DNA from: an uncultured Clostridia bacterium | GTDB taxonomy: Bacteria; Bacillota; Clostridia; Oscillospirales; Acutalibacteraceae | Assembly (NCBI GenBank): GCA_945787805.1 | Contig: CALZID010000006.1 | Location: 1 to 64,000, forward strand | Direction of reading: 5' to 3' | DNA length: 64,000 bases | Shown: positions 35,408-43,810 of the stretch, one piece after another | Layout of the letters: every line of letters begins with the position of its first letter | Numbering within the stretch: position 1 is the first letter of the stretch | Notes under the pieces: model-generated | Seen by the model: only the letters and a program-made list of their open reading frames with translations | Told to the model about the DNA's origin: nothing | The model's database searches: none | Program-made: the position numbers and the translations under genes

Positions 35408-36355
35408 ATGCACTTATTAAAAGTTGATAAATCTCATTATGTGGGTCAGGCGGACCCTTATATTTTAAAAAGCAACGGAAGATACTATATCTATGTTACA
35501 GGGCACGACGCAGTTTATGCTTATCATTCGGATAATCTCTTTGACGGTTGGGAATATTACGGTGCTGTTATGACCGTACCCGAGCACGATTCATTCTGGG
35601 CACCCAGTGTTATTGAGTTAGACGGAAAATTCTATATGTATAACTCCATTGAGATTTATAATGACACACCCGACAAGGGCGGACACCGTGGGGCTATGCA
35701 TGTATCCGTTGCCGATAATCCGCTCGGTCCGTTCACAAATACAAAACAAATTTTGCACCCGTTCTCAATTGACTCTCATATTGTAAAAAACGAAGCGGGA
35801 CTTTTTCTTTTCTATTCCGCAAACAGATTTGAGGGTGAGAGAATAGGCACTTGCATTTATGTTGACAAAATGCTGGACCCGTTCACCCCTGCGGGAAATC
35901 CCGTTTTAGTTGTTGAGCCCACACTTGATGAAGACATATATTGCCGTGACCGTTACAAAAAAGGTCAGCATTGGCACACAATTGAAGGTGCTTTTTATTT
36001 CAAAGAGGGCGACTGGCACTATCTTATGTATTCGGGCAACTGCTTTGAACAGCCTACATATTATATCGGCTATGCAAGAGCAAAAACCGATGAAACCGAC
36101 CTTACAAAGATAAAATTTCAAAAATATCCCGACGATAACACATATCACCCCGTACTTAAAGCCAATGAATTTGAAGAGGGCACAGGTCACCATTCAATGA
36201 TTAAAGAAAACGGTCAGTGGTATGCAGTTTATCACGCCCGTGATTATGACGACGGACTCGGTGCAAGTGCTTTTGACGCACGGAATGCCCGAATTTGCAA
36301 GCTGAATGTTGAAGACGGTATAATTACCGCTGAAAGATACAAAGACCATATATAG
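35408..36355 (+). CDS. Glycoside hydrolase family 43-like protein
   Basis: 315 aa without a signal peptide. Propeller motifs: GQADPYILKSNGRYYIY (catalytic-base Asp), SFWAPSVIEL, SIDSHIVKNEAG (pKa-modulating Asp), HTIEGAFYF (acid Glu) and GTGHHSMIKENGQWY. Typical of intracellular arabinofuranosidase/xylosidase-type GH43 enzymes acting on short oligosaccharides. GAGGGAGCGG precedes the ATG. Only distantly similar to the GH43 gene near 19 kb. Confidence 0.88.
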   Translation: MHLLKVDKSHYVGQADPYILKSNGRYYIYVTGHDAVYAYHSDNLFDGWEYYGAVMTVPEHDSFWAPSVIELDGKFYMYNSIEIYNDTPDKGGHRGAMHVSVADNPLGPFTNTKQILHPFSIDSHIVKNEAGLFLFYSANRFEGERIGTCIYVDKMLDPFTPAGNPVLVVEPTLDEDIYCRDRYKKGQHWHTIEGAFYFKEGDWHYLMYSGNCFEQPTYYIGYARAKTDETDLTKIKFQKYPDDNTYHPVLKANEFEEGTGHHSMIKENGQWYAVYHARDYDDGLGASAFDARNARICKLNVEDGIITAERYKDHI

Positions 36356-36373
36356 TAGACCATATATAATAGA

Positions 36374-36418
36374 TAAAGGGGCTGTAAAAAAACGAAAGTT
36401 TTTTTACAGCCCCTTTTG
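36374..36418 (+). terminator. Intrinsic terminator after the second GH43 gene
   Basis: Stem GGGGCTGTAAAAAAAC/GTTTTTTTACAGCCCC with GAAA loop and TTTT. Same sequence family as the terminators near 34560 and 62816. Confidence 0.85.
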
Positions 36419-36442
36419 TGGGGTTAGGAAAAAATGCGTAGA

Positions 36443-36532
36443 ATGGACAAACTGAGCGATAACAAGGCTTTTGCCTTGTTATCGTTTGCCCGACGGCGTA
36501 CAAAGGTACGCCGAGAGGCGAAGTTTGTTCAT
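36443..36532. repeat. Highly structured intergenic element (three-way junction)
   Basis: An outer stem ATGGACAAACT/AGTTTGTTCAT (36443-36453 with 36522-36532) encloses two perfect hairpins: CGATAACAAGGC/GCCTTGTTATCG (36457-36484, TTTT loop) and CGGCGTAC/GTACGCCG (36494-36513, AAAG loop). No ORF, no obvious promoter. It could be a small RNA, a transcript-stabilising structure or a MITE-like interspersed repeat. Confidence 0.6.
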
Positions 36533-36587
36533 AGCATAAAACATTATTTTTTATCTGTTTTTTGATTTAATGATGTTTTGGGTATTA

Positions 36588-36640
36588 AAAAACCTTTATA
36601 TATGGTGTTTTATGCGGTCTACACTTTTTTTACAACCCCA
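36588..36640 (-). repeat. Dispersed 3'-flanking repeat, copy 2
   Basis: Near-identical to the segment at 1-55, with a 35 bp exact core including tatgcggtctacac and tttacaacccca. It lies immediately downstream of the rubredoxin stop, as copy 1 lies downstream of fhs. Confidence 0.65.
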
Positions 36641-36647
36641 TTTCTTT

Positions 36648-36803
36648 TTACTCTTCTGAGAAATTGTCTTTATCTACTCCACAGAGCGGACATACAAAAT
36701 CTTCGGGTAAGTCTGAAAATTTTGTGCCGGGCTGAATTCCGTTTTCAGGCGAACCCAGTTCTTCATCATATACCCAACCGCAGATATCGCAAACATATTT
36801 CAT
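36648..36803 (-). CDS. Rubredoxin
   Basis: 51 aa protein, short but complete: it begins [15 protein letters not shown], continues [20 protein letters not shown] and ends [15 protein letters not shown]. The two CxxC(G) pairs bind a single iron. It passes single electrons, here almost certainly to the flavodiiron protein encoded 18 bases upstream in the same unit, for O2 or NO reduction. GGGGGTGA lies before the ATG. Confidence 0.95.
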   Translation of the reverse strand: MKYVCDICGWVYDEELGSPENGIQPGTKFSDLPEDFVCPLCGVDKDNFSEE

Positions 36804-36821
36804 CGGTTTCACCCCCTTAAA

Positions 36822-37973
36822 TTATAAAATTTCGTCTGCCAATTCCTTTAACTGCTTTTCGCTGTTTTCATCTAACGCAGACATTATTTTAACTTTTGAC
36901 TCAGTGTATGTTATATTTTTGCAGTTTTCTAACATTTTAGTCATTACCTTTGTTGCAACAGGTGCCCACGAGCCGTTTTCGATAAATCCGATTGTACGGT
37001 TTTTATAGCCGCGCTCAACAAGATGATTTATAAATTCACGCATAAACGGGAAAATGTCTGCATTATAAGTTGTTGTTGCCAAAATGATTTTTCCGTATCT
37101 GAAAGCGTCTTCAACCGCTTCTGCCATATCACAACGGGCAAGGTCATTTACTACGACTTTTTTACAGCCGTTTGCTTTAAGCATTTCTGCCAACTTTTCT
37201 ACCGCTTTTCTTGTGTTGCCGTAAACAGATGTATAGGCTATTAACACGCCGTCACTTTCAACACCGTAGCTTGACCAAATATCATAGAGATTTATATAGT
37301 ATTCCAAATTTTCGGTGAGCACGGGTCCGTGCAAGGGACAAATGATTTCTATGTCAAGATTTGAAGCTTTTTTAAGAAGCGCCTGTGTCTGTGCGCCGTA
37401 TTTGCCCACAATGCCTACATAATATCTTCTCGCTTCGCAAGCCCAGTCTTCTTCTGTATCAAGAGCACCGAATTTTCCGAAAGCGTCAGCAGAGAAAAGA
37501 ACCTTATCGGTGCTGTCATACGTTACGATTACTTCGGGCCAATGAACCATCGGTGCAGTAACAAAAGTGAGATTGTGTTTGCCGAGAGAAAGAGTATCAT
37601 TCTCGCCCACCGTGATTTGTCTGTCGGCAAAATCTGTGCCAAAGAACTGTTTCATCATTTTAAAAGCCGTCGCCGAAGCAACAATTTTTGCATTCGGATA
37701 TTCGTTGACAAAATTACGGATGTTTGCCGAGTGGTCAGGCTCCATATGTTGAACAATCAAGTAATCGGGTGTTCTGTCGCCTAAAGCACCCTTAATATTG
37801 CCCAGCCATTCTTCCGTGAATTTTGCATCAACAGAATCCATAATGGCAATTTTTTCGTCAATAATCGCATAAGAATTATATGCCATTCCGTTGGGTACAA
37901 CATATTGACCTTCAAACAAGTCAATTTCACGGTCATTGACGCCTATATATTTAATATCGTTTGTAATATCCAT
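36822..37973 (-). CDS. Flavodiiron protein (FprA-type A flavoprotein)
   Basis: 383 aa with an N-terminal metallo-beta-lactamase-like diiron domain (VQHMEPDHSANI with the HxExDH ligands, MVHWPEVIVTY, SADAFG, CPLHGP) and a C-terminal flavodoxin domain (AYTSVYGNTRKAVEKLAE, ATTTYNADIFPFM, FIENGSWAP). It reduces O2 to water or NO to N2O, protecting the anaerobe. The neighbouring rubredoxin is the probable donor. Promoter on the minus strand: TTGATT (38028-38033), 18 bp, TAAAAT (38004-38009). Confidence 0.95.
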   Translation of the reverse strand: MDITNDIKYIGVNDREIDLFEGQYVVPNGMAYNSYAIIDEKIAIMDSVDAKFTEEWLGNIKGALGDRTPDYLIVQHMEPDHSANIRNFVNEYPNAKIVASATAFKMMKQFFGTDFADRQITVGENDTLSLGKHNLTFVTAPMVHWPEVIVTYDSTDKVLFSADAFGKFGALDTEEDWACEARRYYVGIVGKYGAQTQALLKKASNLDIEIICPLHGPVLTENLEYYINLYDIWSSYGVESDGVLIAYTSVYGNTRKAVEKLAEMLKANGCKKVVVNDLARCDMAEAVEDAFRYGKIILATTTYNADIFPFMREFINHLVERGYKNRTIGFIENGSWAPVATKVMTKMLENCKNITYTESKVKIMSALDENSEKQLKELADEIL

Positions 37974-38081
37974 TGTTTTCTTCCTTTACCGTTTATTTTT
38001 CCCATTTTAACACAATTATGCATATAAAATCAATGGCGAATATAAATTATTTTTATCACATAAGAATTATGGGGTGATAAT

Positions 38082-38555
38082 ATGGATAAAAAAATTTGGA
38101 GAACCTATGAATTGTTCGTCGCATTTACGGTGCTTGTGGGAATTGTTGCGGGACTGTTCACATCAATGGGTATGGAAACCTATAATCAGGCGGTAAAGCC
38201 GGCACTAACACCGCCCGACTTTGTGTTTCCTATTGTGTGGACTGTTCTATATGTCCTTATGGGCATCGGCGCCGCAAGAATTTGGCTTTCGCCACCCACA
38301 AAAGAGAGAAATCACGGACTTATAATTTTTGGTGTTCAACTCTTTTTTAATTTCTTTTGGAGTTTGATTTTCTTTAATTTAGAGGCCTATGGGTTTGCTT
38401 TCTTTTGGCTTTTAATTCTTTGGGCACTGATAATCGGTATGATTTATATTTTCAGTAAAACCGACCGATTGGCAGCCCTTCTTCAAATTCCGTATTTAAT
38501 TTGGGTAACATTTGCAGCTTATCTCAATTTAACGGTATGGCTGCTTAACAGATAA
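38082..38555 (+). CDS. TspO/MBR family protein
   Basis: 157 aa with five membrane helices. Family motifs: KPALTPPDFVFPIVWTVLYVLMGIGAARIW, FNFFWSLIFFNLEAYGFAFFWLL and the final FAAYLNLTVWLLN. TspO proteins bind porphyrins and cholesterol-like ligands; the bacterial function is unsettled. GGGGTGAT lies before the ATG. Confidence 0.92.
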   Translation: MDKKIWRTYELFVAFTVLVGIVAGLFTSMGMETYNQAVKPALTPPDFVFPIVWTVLYVLMGIGAARIWLSPPTKERNHGLIIFGVQLFFNFFWSLIFFNLEAYGFAFFWLLILWALIIGMIYIFSKTDRLAALLQIPYLIWVTFAAYLNLTVWLLNR

Positions 38556-38593
38556 AATATTTCTATTGCCAAAGCTATGGGCAGAGAATGGCA

Positions 38594-38622
38594 TTGACAA
38601 AACATTCAATAGAACATATAAT
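38594..38622 (+). promoter_or_regulatory. Perfect-consensus promoter of the YitT-like gene
   Basis: TTGACA (38594-38599), 17 bp, TATAAT (38617-38622). A terminator-like hairpin starts about 9 bases after the -10. Confidence 0.8.
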
Positions 38623-38629
38623 AAAATCT

Positions 38630-38653
38630 GCTGATTTTCAGCAGGTTTTTTAT
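38630..38653 (+). terminator. Terminator-like hairpin at the start of the YitT-like transcript
   Basis: CTGCTGA/TCAGCAG followed by GTTTTTTAT. It probably ends the tspO transcript. For the transcript starting near 38629 it forms the extreme 5' end. Confidence 0.7.
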
Positions 38654-38671
38654 TTGAAAGAGATGAATAAA

Positions 38672-39364
38672 ATGAAAAAAATCACGCTTCACAGCGAGCT
38701 TGTTTATATTTTTGCAATATTGATTTTATCATTTTCGGTTGCAATGGTTTCTGCGGCGGATTTAGGGCTTTCAATGATTGTTGCCCCCGCCTACATATTA
38801 AGTCAAAAAATAGATTTTTTAACATTCGGGCAAAGCGAATATGTTATTCAGTCAATACTGTTTATTGTTTTTTGCATATTGATGAAAAAGGTTAAGCTTG
38901 TTTATTTCTCATCGTTTTTAAACTGTATTGTCTACGGTGCGGTGCTTGATTTTTGGCGAAAGGTGATTCCTATTTTCAACCCCGAAATCACCCCGCCCGG
39001 CAGTATGAGTATGCCCGTTCGCATTACATTTTTTGTATTGAGCGCCCTTATTACCGCATTTTCAATTGCACTGTTTTTCAGAGTTTATCTTTATCCGCAG
39101 GTTTATGACTTTTTTGTCAAAGGGATTACCGAGCATTTTAAAATAAATCAAACAAAATTCAAAACCGCATTTGATATGTCCTGCCTATTGCTTTCGGTTA
39201 TTATGACGCTTGTTTTCTTTAAAGGCATTGTGGGAATAGGTATCGGCACAATAATATTGGCAATCGTCAACGGAAGTTTAATCGGCGGATTTGGAAAAAT
39301 CATTGATAAGTTTTTTGAGATTAAGCCGATGTTCCCTAACTTTGCAGAGAAATTCAAATTATAA
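38672..39364 (+). CDS. YczE/YitT-like (DUF6198-type) integral membrane protein
   Basis: About 230 aa with five or six helices. Characteristic features are AADLGLSMIVAPAYILSQ after the first helix, a conserved Cys-Ile-Val-Tyr-Gly helix, and GIGIGTIILAIVNGSLIGGFGKIID near the end, as in the YitT/YczE group of unknown transport function. The start MKKITLHSEL is chosen for AAAGAG 9 bases upstream; an ATG three codons earlier is possible. Confidence 0.7.
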   Translation: MKKITLHSELVYIFAILILSFSVAMVSAADLGLSMIVAPAYILSQKIDFLTFGQSEYVIQSILFIVFCILMKKVKLVYFSSFLNCIVYGAVLDFWRKVIPIFNPEITPPGSMSMPVRITFFVLSALITAFSIALFFRVYLYPQVYDFFVKGITEHFKINQTKFKTAFDMSCLLLSVIMTLVFFKGIVGIGIGTIILAIVNGSLIGGFGKIIDKFFEIKPMFPNFAEKFKL

Positions 39365-39365
39365 A

Positions 39366-39403
39366 GAATGAGCACCTACGCAATATAGGTGCTCACTTTT
39401 TTA
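39366..39403. terminator. Bidirectional intrinsic terminator
   Basis: Stem GAGCACCTA/TAGGTGCTC with TTTTTT on the plus strand, lying between the converging YitT-like and galT genes. Confidence 0.85.
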
Positions 39404-40897
39404 TTTCACGCTTGCTATAAACTTTTTGAACTGTGCCCTGCCCTGTTCCGTTCTGTCGAAAACACCGCACTGCCCGAGAATTGCCGTAAATACAATTCCT
39501 ATTTCGTCACGGAGAATTTCATCGCAATTATCCGCATTTATATCACTGTATTTTGCTTTAATCTTTTCTGCCCATTCAGCGTGTTTTGCAATTCTCTCGT
39601 CCGCTTTAATATCTTTATTTTCGAGAATGGCATCTTTTAAAATCGCCATTTCGGTTTTAAGACGGGAGGGAAGCACTGCAAGTCCCATAACTTCAATAAG
39701 ACCTATATTTTCTTTTTTGATGTTATGATATTCAGGGTGCGGATGGTAAAATCCGTCGGGGTATTCTTCTGTTGTGATGTTGTTGCGAAGCACCAAATCA
39801 AGCTCATATTGACCGTCGGTAAAACGGGCAATAGGTGTAATTGTGTTGTGAATTTCACCGTCTGTCAAAGCGAAAATAAATGCTTCTTCGTCCGTATAAT
39901 TACGCCATGTTGCAAGAATTTTGCCGGCTAACTCACAAATTCTGTCGGTATCGTCGCCACGCAAACGGATAACGCTCATCGGCCACTTAACTATACCTGC
40001 TTTTATGTCTTCATATCCCGGGAAAGTGATTTCGTCTTCAATAGGCGCTTTTTCCATAGCAAAGGTATAACTGCCGCCCTGAAAATGCTCGTGGGTGAGA
40101 ATTGAGCCGCCGGCAATCGGCAAGTCAGAGTTGGAGCCGAGAAAATAATGTGGGAATTTCTTAACAAAATCAAAAAGTCTTCTGAATTTCTTTTCAGAAA
40201 TTTTCATTGGGGTATGTGCGTCATCAAACACAATACAATGCTCGTTATAATAAACATAGGGTGAATATTGCAAATAGGCGTCAACACCGTCAAGACAAAT
40301 GGGGATAACCCTATGGTTTTGTCTTGCGGGGTGATTCACACGGCCTGCATAACCCTCATTCTCTTTGCAGAGCATACAGGTGGGATATGAACTGTTCTCC
40401 ATTTTTGTAGCCGCCGCAATCGCCTTTGGGTCTTTTTCGGGTTTTGCCAGGTTGATTGTAATATCAATATCACCGAACTCTGTCTTTGTAATCCATTTAA
40501 CATCGTTTTTAATTCTGTATTCACGGATATAGTCGGATTTTTTTGCAAGGTTATAGTAATAATCGGTTGCTTCTTTCGGTGAAACCGCATATTTTTCTTT
40601 AAATGTTTTAATTACTTCCGACGGTCTTGGGGTAAGCACACCCATAATTTTTGTATCAAACAAATCCTTATAAACCACGGAATCTTCGCAAAGTCCTTTT
40701 TCAACTGCGAAGTCGAGAATTACTTTGAGAATACTTTCAAGGTCTGCATTTTCGTCTGCCTTTGCAATGGAATCCATGGAATCCATATTAAGAATTTCAA
40801 GCACACGGTTTACAGCCCAGATTTTGTCTTCTTTTTCGATTAAATTTTCTCTTACGCCATATTCAATAAGAGATTTTATTGCTTCATAGATATTCAT
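39401..40897 (-). CDS. galT: UDP-glucose--hexose-1-phosphate uridylyltransferase, class II
   Basis: 498 aa, the length of class II (Firmicutes-type) GalT. Markers: GVLTPRPSEVIKTF, CMLCKENEGYAGRVNHPARQNHR, VYYNEHCIVF, GSNSDLPIAGGSILTHEHFQGG (active-site region) and YHPHPEYHNIKKENIGLIEVMGLAVLP. It transfers UMP between UDP-glucose and galactose-1-phosphate in the Leloir pathway. No galK or galE in the window, so it is a detached single gene. Confidence 0.95.
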   Translation of the reverse strand: MNIYEAIKSLIEYGVRENLIEKEDKIWAVNRVLEILNMDSMDSIAKADENADLESILKVILDFAVEKGLCEDSVVYKDLFDTKIMGVLTPRPSEVIKTFKEKYAVSPKEATDYYYNLAKKSDYIREYRIKNDVKWITKTEFGDIDITINLAKPEKDPKAIAAATKMENSSYPTCMLCKENEGYAGRVNHPARQNHRVIPICLDGVDAYLQYSPYVYYNEHCIVFDDAHTPMKISEKKFRRLFDFVKKFPHYFLGSNSDLPIAGGSILTHEHFQGGSYTFAMEKAPIEDEITFPGYEDIKAGIVKWPMSVIRLRGDDTDRICELAGKILATWRNYTDEEAFIFALTDGEIHNTITPIARFTDGQYELDLVLRNNITTEEYPDGFYHPHPEYHNIKKENIGLIEVMGLAVLPSRLKTEMAILKDAILENKDIKADERIAKHAEWAEKIKAKYSDINADNCDEILRDEIGIVFTAILGQCGVFDRTEQGRAQFKKFIASVK

Positions 40898-40962
40898 TAA
40901 AATACCCCCTAAACTTCTAATAATATTATAGAGAAAATTCTTCGTTTTTCAATAGCAAATGT

Positions 40963-42042
40963 CTATTTTTGCGGTACATATTCAAAAGTATATGCCTCAA
41001 ATCCGGCGGAATAAAGCTGCTCGCCGTCATTCATAACCCACATTGCTTCAACATTTTCTGTTGACTCGACAAGCTTTTGGCCATCTTCATAGCTCATAAG
41101 GAACAATGCGGTGGACAAAGCATCACCCATACCCGAATCATTTGTGATTACCGACACCGAACGGTATTTTGTACCGGGCATTAAGGTAACGGGGTCAATA
41201 ATATGATGATAATTCTCACCGTTCACAATATAAAACCTTTGGTATGAGCCGCTTGTAACAATTGACTCCCCTGCCACTTTGACATATTCAATAAACGGTT
41301 TGTCTTTATCATCTCTGTCAGGATTTTCAATGCCCGCTTTCCATTTTTCACCGTTTGCAAGTCCTATCGTCTTAACATTTCCCCCGACATTGAGAAGATA
41401 ACCTGTAACGCCCTTTTCTTCAAGGGCTTTTGCAACCTGTTCAACCGCATAGCCCTTTGCGACTGCGCCCACATCGAGAGTCATTTTAGGGTCGGCAAGA
41501 AACACGGTATTGTTTTCACTGTCAATAATTAAATCGTTAATATCTGTATGCTTTGCGGCTTCTTTAAGCAACTCCATCGGCGGAAGCTCTGCTTCTGCCG
41601 GGTTGTCAAGCCCGTCGTTGCGATAATTATGCCAGATGCTGAGCACACTGCCCATGGCAACATTTACATTTCCGTTTGTTTTTTCATACATTTCCTTGGC
41701 AAAGGTAAGCATATCAATTATTTTTTTGTCAACTGTAACCTTGGTGTGTTTACCGTTATCAAGGTCATTTATTATTGCAAGATTATTTACATCTTTATAT
41801 CTGTTATATATATCAAACAAACGGTGATACTCTGAGAGCAATGCTTTAACATCTTCGCAGACCGCATCAAATTCTTCTTGTGAAGAAGCATAACCTGACA
41901 CGGTTGTAGCAGTATCAAAATAGTCAAAATAGTAATTATTAAATTTTGTTTTTTCTTCGGGATTTTTTTCGCAGCCTGTTAATGCGAACAACTGCGACAA
42001 AGCTAAAATTACTGTCAAAAAAACCGATACTGCTTTTTTCAT
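40963..42042 (-). CDS. apbE: FAD:protein FMN transferase
   Basis: 359 aa from MKKAVSVFL, chosen because AAGGAG lies 6 bases upstream (an in-frame ATG 20 codons earlier lacks one). Lipoprotein signal with LTGC. Family motifs: FDTATTVSGY, DVGAVAKGYAVEQV, GYLLNVGGNVKTIG and SGSYQRFYIVNG...HHIIDPVT. It covalently attaches FMN to Thr of extracytoplasmic proteins. Here the substrates would be RnfG, RnfD and perhaps the repeat lipoprotein encoded 60 bp upstream. Confidence 0.95.
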   Translation of the reverse strand: MKKAVSVFLTVILALSQLFALTGCEKNPEEKTKFNNYYFDYFDTATTVSGYASSQEEFDAVCEDVKALLSEYHRLFDIYNRYKDVNNLAIINDLDNGKHTKVTVDKKIIDMLTFAKEMYEKTNGNVNVAMGSVLSIWHNYRNDGLDNPAEAELPPMELLKEAAKHTDINDLIIDSENNTVFLADPKMTLDVGAVAKGYAVEQVAKALEEKGVTGYLLNVGGNVKTIGLANGEKWKAGIENPDRDDKDKPFIEYVKVAGESIVTSGSYQRFYIVNGENYHHIIDPVTLMPGTKYRSVSVITNDSGMGDALSTALFLMSYEDGQKLVESTENVEAMWVMNDGEQLYSAGFEAYTFEYVPQK

Positions 42043-42102
42043 TCTGAGCTCCTTAAAAAAACGGGGATGTTGCGAACAACACCCCCGAAATATGTATATC
42101 AA

Positions 42103-43161
42103 TTAAGCAACTGTTGCGGCTGCTGTTGCAGCTTTAATCATATCGCCCACTGACATTGTGCATCCTGCTGTTGCAAGGTCGCCTGTAGCATAAGAATCTT
42201 CACCGGCAAATGCTGCAAATTCAGCAGCTGTCTTGCCAACAAGAGCCTTGTCAAACTCTGCAGCCTGAGCATACCATTCGAGAGGCTGGCCTTCGCTGCC
42301 GTCGTGCTTCTTACCGAATTTAGCCATGTTGTAATCGTCACCCTGTTCGAGTTTTGTAACGATTTTAGCATCTTCAGCAAGTGTTGCTGCACCCTTAGCG
42401 TCAAATGAAACTTTACCCTGTGTGCAGTCTGTCTTAGCAACTACAACTTTACCTGCAGCGTCAACAACTGCTGCAACTACTGTTGTGTCAATCTGAGCAA
42501 CGCCGTCTGCATCAGCAGTAGCGTCTTTGCTTGAATGTGAGTTAGCTGCTACAAGAGCAACATTGAGCTTGCAATCTGCTGTTGCTGTTGAATCAACAGC
42601 GTTAGCAACTGCCTTTTCAAGAGCAGCTACGAAATCTGTAACATGGATTGTGCAACCTGCTGTTGCAAGGTCGCCCTGTGCATAACCGTCGTCAGCCATA
42701 AGAGCTTTAACTTCTGCAAGTGTTTTGCCTGTTGCTGCCTTCATGAATTCGTCAGCCTGAGCATTCCATTCAAGAGGCTGGCCTTCGCTGCCGTCGTGCT
42801 TCTTGCCGAACTTAGCCATGTTGTAGTCTGTGCCTTTGTCGTACTTTGTACGAAGGTCTTCAACTGCAACAACTTTGCCTTCTGAAGTCCATGACGGTTT
42901 AATCTGAGCTGTATCAAGGTCGATAGCAACAATCTTATCACCGTCAAGAAGAACTGCAACTGCTGTTGTGTTTACTTCACCTGCGCCGTTTGTTTCGCCG
43001 TCTGCATTTGTTGTTTTGCCGTAGTTTGCAACTACGCCAAGACCGAATTTAAGAGCTGCAGCGGGAGTATCGCCGTTAGGTGTGTCTTTTGTGCAACCTG
43101 CAAGAGCAACAACTGCAAAGAGCATTACTACTGCAAGTGCTACACTAAGAATCTTTTTCAT
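42103..43161 (-). CDS. Tandem-repeat lipoprotein, candidate flavinylated electron carrier
   Basis: 352 aa. Lipoprotein signal ending VVALAGC, then two homologous modules of about 150 aa (roughly 35-185 and 195-350). Each ends with DYNMAKFGKKHDGSEGQPLEW, a QA.EF....GKT.AE helix, and GDLATAGCT. The first half of each module (TTAVAVLLDGDKIVAIDLD; DTTVVAAVVDAAGKVVVAKTD) resembles FMN-binding domains, and DLATAGCT is like the D..SGAT flavinylation site with changes. I infer a surface protein flavinylated by ApbE, like PplA of Listeria. Sequence family not recognised with certainty. Own promoter; AAAGGAG site. Confidence 0.65.
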   Translation of the reverse strand: MKKILSVALAVVMLFAVVALAGCTKDTPNGDTPAAALKFGLGVVANYGKTTNADGETNGAGEVNTTAVAVLLDGDKIVAIDLDTAQIKPSWTSEGKVVAVEDLRTKYDKGTDYNMAKFGKKHDGSEGQPLEWNAQADEFMKAATGKTLAEVKALMADDGYAQGDLATAGCTIHVTDFVAALEKAVANAVDSTATADCKLNVALVAANSHSSKDATADADGVAQIDTTVVAAVVDAAGKVVVAKTDCTQGKVSFDAKGAATLAEDAKIVTKLEQGDDYNMAKFGKKHDGSEGQPLEWYAQAAEFDKALVGKTAAEFAAFAGEDSYATGDLATAGCTMSVGDMIKAATAAATVA

Positions 43162-43225
43162 AGTGATTTTCTCCTTTGAAAATTTTTATTTTTCTGCGGA
43201 CATACTTCCACAGTTTTACAAGATG

Positions 43226-43254
43226 ATTATCCCACAAAAAAATAGTTCTGTCAA
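43226..43254 (-). promoter_or_regulatory. Promoter of the lipoprotein-apbE unit
   Basis: TTGACA (43249-43254), 17 bp, GATAAT (43226-43231) on the minus strand, within the 136 bp gap after the EetB-like gene. It allows expression independent of rnf. Confidence 0.7.
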
Positions 43255-43297
43255 TATTTTCACAATGAAAAATTTAACAGAAACTATTACAATTTTG

Positions 43298-43801
43298 TTA
43301 TATTTTTATTTTTTCAAAACGCTTTATAATTATTGATGCCGCAATGCCTACAAAAATGCCTGCAACAGTACCGGTAACTGCCAGCACTAACATATAATAA
43401 CCTATTTGACTTGTTTCAAAAATAGCCATTGCCACTAAAATTTGACCTAAATTGTGAGCAACGCCGCCAACAATGCTGACGCCCACCGTTGAGAACAAAT
43501 TCAACTTTTTGCAAAGCGTCATTAAACTCAAACTGAGTATTGCACCTGCGGCACTGTAAGCTAAGGTCATAGCATTGCCGAATAAAAGAGCCACCAAAAA
43601 AAGCCTGATTGCAGAAACCGTTATTGCGTCTTTAAGCCCCGTTTTATAGAGTACAAAAATTATTATTATATTGGGAAGTCCTATTTTTATGCCGGGCACT
43701 GCCGACCAAATCGGCGGCAATATGGCTTCAACATAAGACAGTACAAGCGCCACCGCAGTCAGCAAGCCCAACACCGAGTATCTTCTTATCTTATTTTTCA
43801 T
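43298..43801 (-). CDS. Gx transporter/heptaprenyl diphosphate synthase component I-like membrane protein (EetB-like)
   Basis: 167 aa with five membrane helices. SVLGLLTAVALVLSYVEAILPP and PGIKIGLPNIIIIFVLYKTGLKDA at the start and FSTVGVSIVGGVAHNLGQ are hallmarks of this group. In Listeria-type extracellular electron transfer the homologue EetB works with EetA in the membrane. It follows the EetA-like gene by 9 bases. Confidence 0.85.
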   Translation of the reverse strand: MKNKIRRYSVLGLLTAVALVLSYVEAILPPIWSAVPGIKIGLPNIIIIFVLYKTGLKDAITVSAIRLFLVALLFGNAMTLAYSAAGAILSLSLMTLCKKLNLFSTVGVSIVGGVAHNLGQILVAMAIFETSQIGYYMLVLAVTGTVAGIFVGIAASIIIKRFEKIKI

Positions 43802-43810
43802 AAATTACTC

